NCBI GenBank assembly: GCA_964023205.1
Contig: OZ026844.1
Location: 12,076,790-12,140,789, forward strand
Origin: Lutraria lutraria
Lineage: Eukaryota > Mollusca > Bivalvia > Venerida > Mactridae
Length of the DNA stretch: 64,000 bases
Reading direction: 5' to 3'
Shown: positions 61,373 through 64,000 of the stretch, piece after piece
Layout: the number at the start of each line of letters is the position of its first letter
Numbering within the stretch: the stretch's first letter is position 1
Program-made: the position numbers and the translations under genes
The notes under the pieces: model-generated
The model's input: the letters and a program-made list of their open reading frames with translations, nothing else
What the model was told of the DNA's origin: nothing
Database searches by the model: none

Positions 61373-64000
61373 TTACTGTAGATCACTAATTTGTAATACT
61401 GGGTTTCGGACCTCTGGTCTCACCATGTTTGATGTTATCGCACTGGACATACTAGCTCGACTCTCACATCTGTTCTCCTTTCGTGCACGTCGTCTGAAAA
61501 ATGTTTTAAGGATAAAAAGAAACAAATGAGAAATGGGAAATAGTATGTAGAAATGATAAATGAATATGTTTACTAACAGCATTGTTTACTTTATAACATG
61601 TGCCAAAACCAATACTAAATATATAATTAATTAGTCAAAACCAGGCGTACATGACAAGAGATTGAAGCAGACCTCTTACATACCTTGTGATTGATCGCCA
61701 AATAACAACAGCCGCAACTAATGTCGTAGCTGCTAACAAACTTAACGAAACACTCAGTGACATAACCAGTGTTGAATCTGAATCGGCAAAACACAAAATG
61801 GTTACTTGTCAACAAGGATCACACGAATTGATAAGATGCAATACACGAACAAATAATGAATTTATATGCTACAATCGGGTCCTATGCCATAATGATTAAA
61901 TTAATGCACGTTTTCTAAACGGCGATGCTTTTCTAGTGCCACTTTACTTGCAAATTATTAGTATGTCTCTTCATAGGTGCTAAAATCAGTCGAATATGTT
62001 TCGTCCATACTTATAAAGTTCGTTTTTACCTTTAGTGGTGGCGATTTTCACGGCGTCAGATGTTTGCTTTGTAGTTAATGTTACTGATGAAGGCATTGGA
62101 ACAGCTGCAGATTCCATTGATTCATCTAGCGTGAGTTCTTCGTCTATGGTAGAAGAATAAAAATACAAGCACGAAACACATGATCACTTATCTAAAATGA
62201 TAAACAGAATAATCAGACGATTCCAGTTAAAAGCACATGGCATTATTTATGATACTAGGTATTGCGAGCACTGATGTAAAATCACATGCTTCACGTGTTT
62301 GTTCCGTTTGCAAACATGATTCGACTGACTTGATACATACCTAACACTGTTATTTCCGCTTTGTCTGAGGTTAGGTTGGCAACAATATTTCCAGCTATAC
62401 AGTAGTAATTGTGACTCTCATTTTTTGATATATTATGAATATTGAGCACTTGTTCTGTATGTTCAGGTAGAAACTCCTCATCTCGGAACCACCATACTGT
62501 GAAATAAATAACCAATGTAGTACTGTATAAACTGTATTGTTGATAAATAAATTAAACGCCATTCACCATATCATTCCAATGTATCATGGTTTTAATCACA
62601 TGTTGGTTTGATAATAATATCGTGGAGAAAAGATATACATAGATATAGTTCATTGATAAAACTGTTCCCATACAAGACTATATTTTCTTAATTGATCACA
62701 TGCACTTATTTATTATTTTATGTTATATGAGTATTTTTTGTTGACGTATAAATTTCCGAAATCTTTAAGAATGAATGAATTAGAACCTTTAGGTGAAGGG
62801 TTCCCAGTCATTCCGCATGCCAGATTTATGGTACTACCTTCATACACAGTCTGGTTTGCCATCTTAAGAACGACACGTGGAGCTTCAGAGCAAAACAAAT
62901 CGAGGTCTTCCATGGTCTGTAGATCTCTAAGCAACAACTCTGTCATATTTTGGATATCAACGATCGTGTGAGAGCTATTTGAAGTCAGATGTAAGAAAAT
63001 ATTTTCAAAGTTCGATATGGTGTCTATGGTTTTATCCGTATTTGGTAAAGTTTCAGCGTCTAACAGACCATATAACTCACTGACTGCGTAATGAGCACAG
63101 TCCATAAATGATATACAAACATCATTTTCAAAATACTCAATCGTAACATTATCCATGGCAAGAAGCCAATGACCTACAACATTCATATTGTTAATATTAG
63201 CTGTTTGATTTCGAAGCAATGATTTCGCATCTGCGGACATAGTATCGATACCAGCCAACAGCGGATCGCTTGACAGATTCCCTCGCGCTTCAGTCATTAC
63301 ATCATTAATATCATCATTGCTGATATTAAATTCACTGGCTGCAACTGATGGATCGATGCCAATATTTTCAGCAGTGAAGTTGCCCATAATTTCGTTCATA
63401 TTGAAACTCGACAGATCATCGTCCAATCCTGCAGCATCATTCAGAACCCCTCCTGTTTCATTTGACATTTCAAAAAGCACTTGTGTAGCCTCAGAAAAAA
63501 AGGAATGAATATTTCGAAAGGAATTGCATTTCTCCTTAAAATGTTCAACTCTATCATCGTAATCACTGGGTGTAGCATTGTTTTTAAATCCAGGTGTAAC
63601 AGAAATGACATCAATCGTATCATTTATAAAAGCATCGAAACTATCGGATTATACGTCTGCATTGCGGGATTCTCTTATAATCCTGTTAACAGCACTGTTT
63701 ACAATAGTCCTAATTTCCCTTTTTCGTCTATCAGATCTTTTCGATTCTTCAATAATAGAATCGATTGAATTTTTCGATGCCTGCCAAATACTTTGAACAG
63801 GGTTTCCTTTATTTTCCTAAAGCCTATTCTAAAGATGTTGATTTCACACTGCACCTGGAAGACAGTCGATTCTACAGCAGTAGTTATCTCAAAACCACAA
63901 TTTCTCACGTCAATGATACTTTTTATGCCGTATTCGATAATGAAATTGAAAGCTTTAAATCCCCAACCAATAACTTTTTTAATTCCTGCTAACGTTAATT
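61373..64000 (-). pseudogene. Block B copy of the large receptor gene, 3' part, disrupted
   Basis: Exons equivalent to 18-14: 61,493-61,373; 61,783-61,684; 62,143-62,030; 62,496-62,341; and 62,787 to beyond the window. Three lesions against copy A: a Glu codon becomes TAA at 63,651-63,649; a 16-bp deletion at 63,807/63,808 (bases 26,996-27,011 of A) shifts the frame; and the acceptor AG before the TM exon is CG (base 61,785). A CAG six bases inside the TM exon could act as an in-frame substitute, but the stop and frameshift lie upstream and would remove the Ig domain and membrane span. Elsewhere the reading frame is close to copy A. The 5' part is outside the window. Confidence 0.85.

Larger units (their letters stand above)
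51299..64000. repeat. Segmental duplication, block B
   Basis: Same-orientation copy of 11,387-27,204 (see block A). It carries a 14-unit minisatellite, an intact four-TM gene and a broken 3' part of the large gene, which runs out of the window. The 766-bp insertion at 59,316-60,081 is unique to this copy. Confidence 0.95.

Overview
The window is animal nuclear DNA: AT-rich, with introns, GT-AG splice sites, secreted multidomain genes on the minus strand, tRNA-derived SINEs, hairpin-forming (foldback) elements, a Tc1-type transposase fragment and a DIRS-type retroelement remnant. The repeats, including a SINE-like tail ending in AATAAATAAATAA and an element reading AAGAGGGCCATG...CGCTCACCTG, resemble those of bivalve molluscs. 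A bivalve is my best guess; this is inference and was not searched.

Layout. 1-11,386 is AT-rich DNA with one SINE and small repeats but no gene I can recognise. From 11,387 begins a long segment that recurs in the same orientation from 51,299 to the right edge (block A 11,387-27,204; block B 51,299-64,000). Each block holds, left to right, a 44-bp minisatellite inside a SINE (about 99 units in A, 14 in B), a six-exon four-transmembrane claudin/PMP22-like gene of 310 codons on the minus strand, and the 3' part of a large receptor-like gene on the minus strand.

The large gene in block A can be assembled completely: 18 exons from 38,036 down to 24,555, every junction in phase, 1,961 residues. 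Order: signal peptide, thrombospondin type 1-like module with a Cys-rich tail, a second Cys-rich module, seven EGF domains, about 1,360 residues I cannot assign (coiled coil, Cys cluster, Ala-rich helices, an RRKR furin-type site), one Ig domain, one membrane span and a short cytoplasmic tail. The block B copy, cut by the window edge, carries an in-frame stop, a 16-bp frameshifting deletion and a damaged splice acceptor, so it looks like a pseudogene.

Between the blocks, 40,199-45,068 is an older, more diverged duplicate of the 5' half of the large gene (33,100-38,545). It keeps exons 1-5, has lost the equivalents of exons 6 and 7 at a foldback element, and has no equivalents of exons 8-18. 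It has gained a TTAA-flanked MITE and a Tc1 fragment. From 45 to 51.3 kb lie inverted-repeat elements, a non-LTR reverse transcriptase remnant and a degenerate DIRS element that ends about 120 bp before block B. The picture is a membrane-protein gene pair repeatedly duplicated in tandem and remodelled by transposons. The strongest candidate for something undescribed is the large receptor-like gene family; the most unusual structural feature is the satellite array grown from an internal SINE segment.
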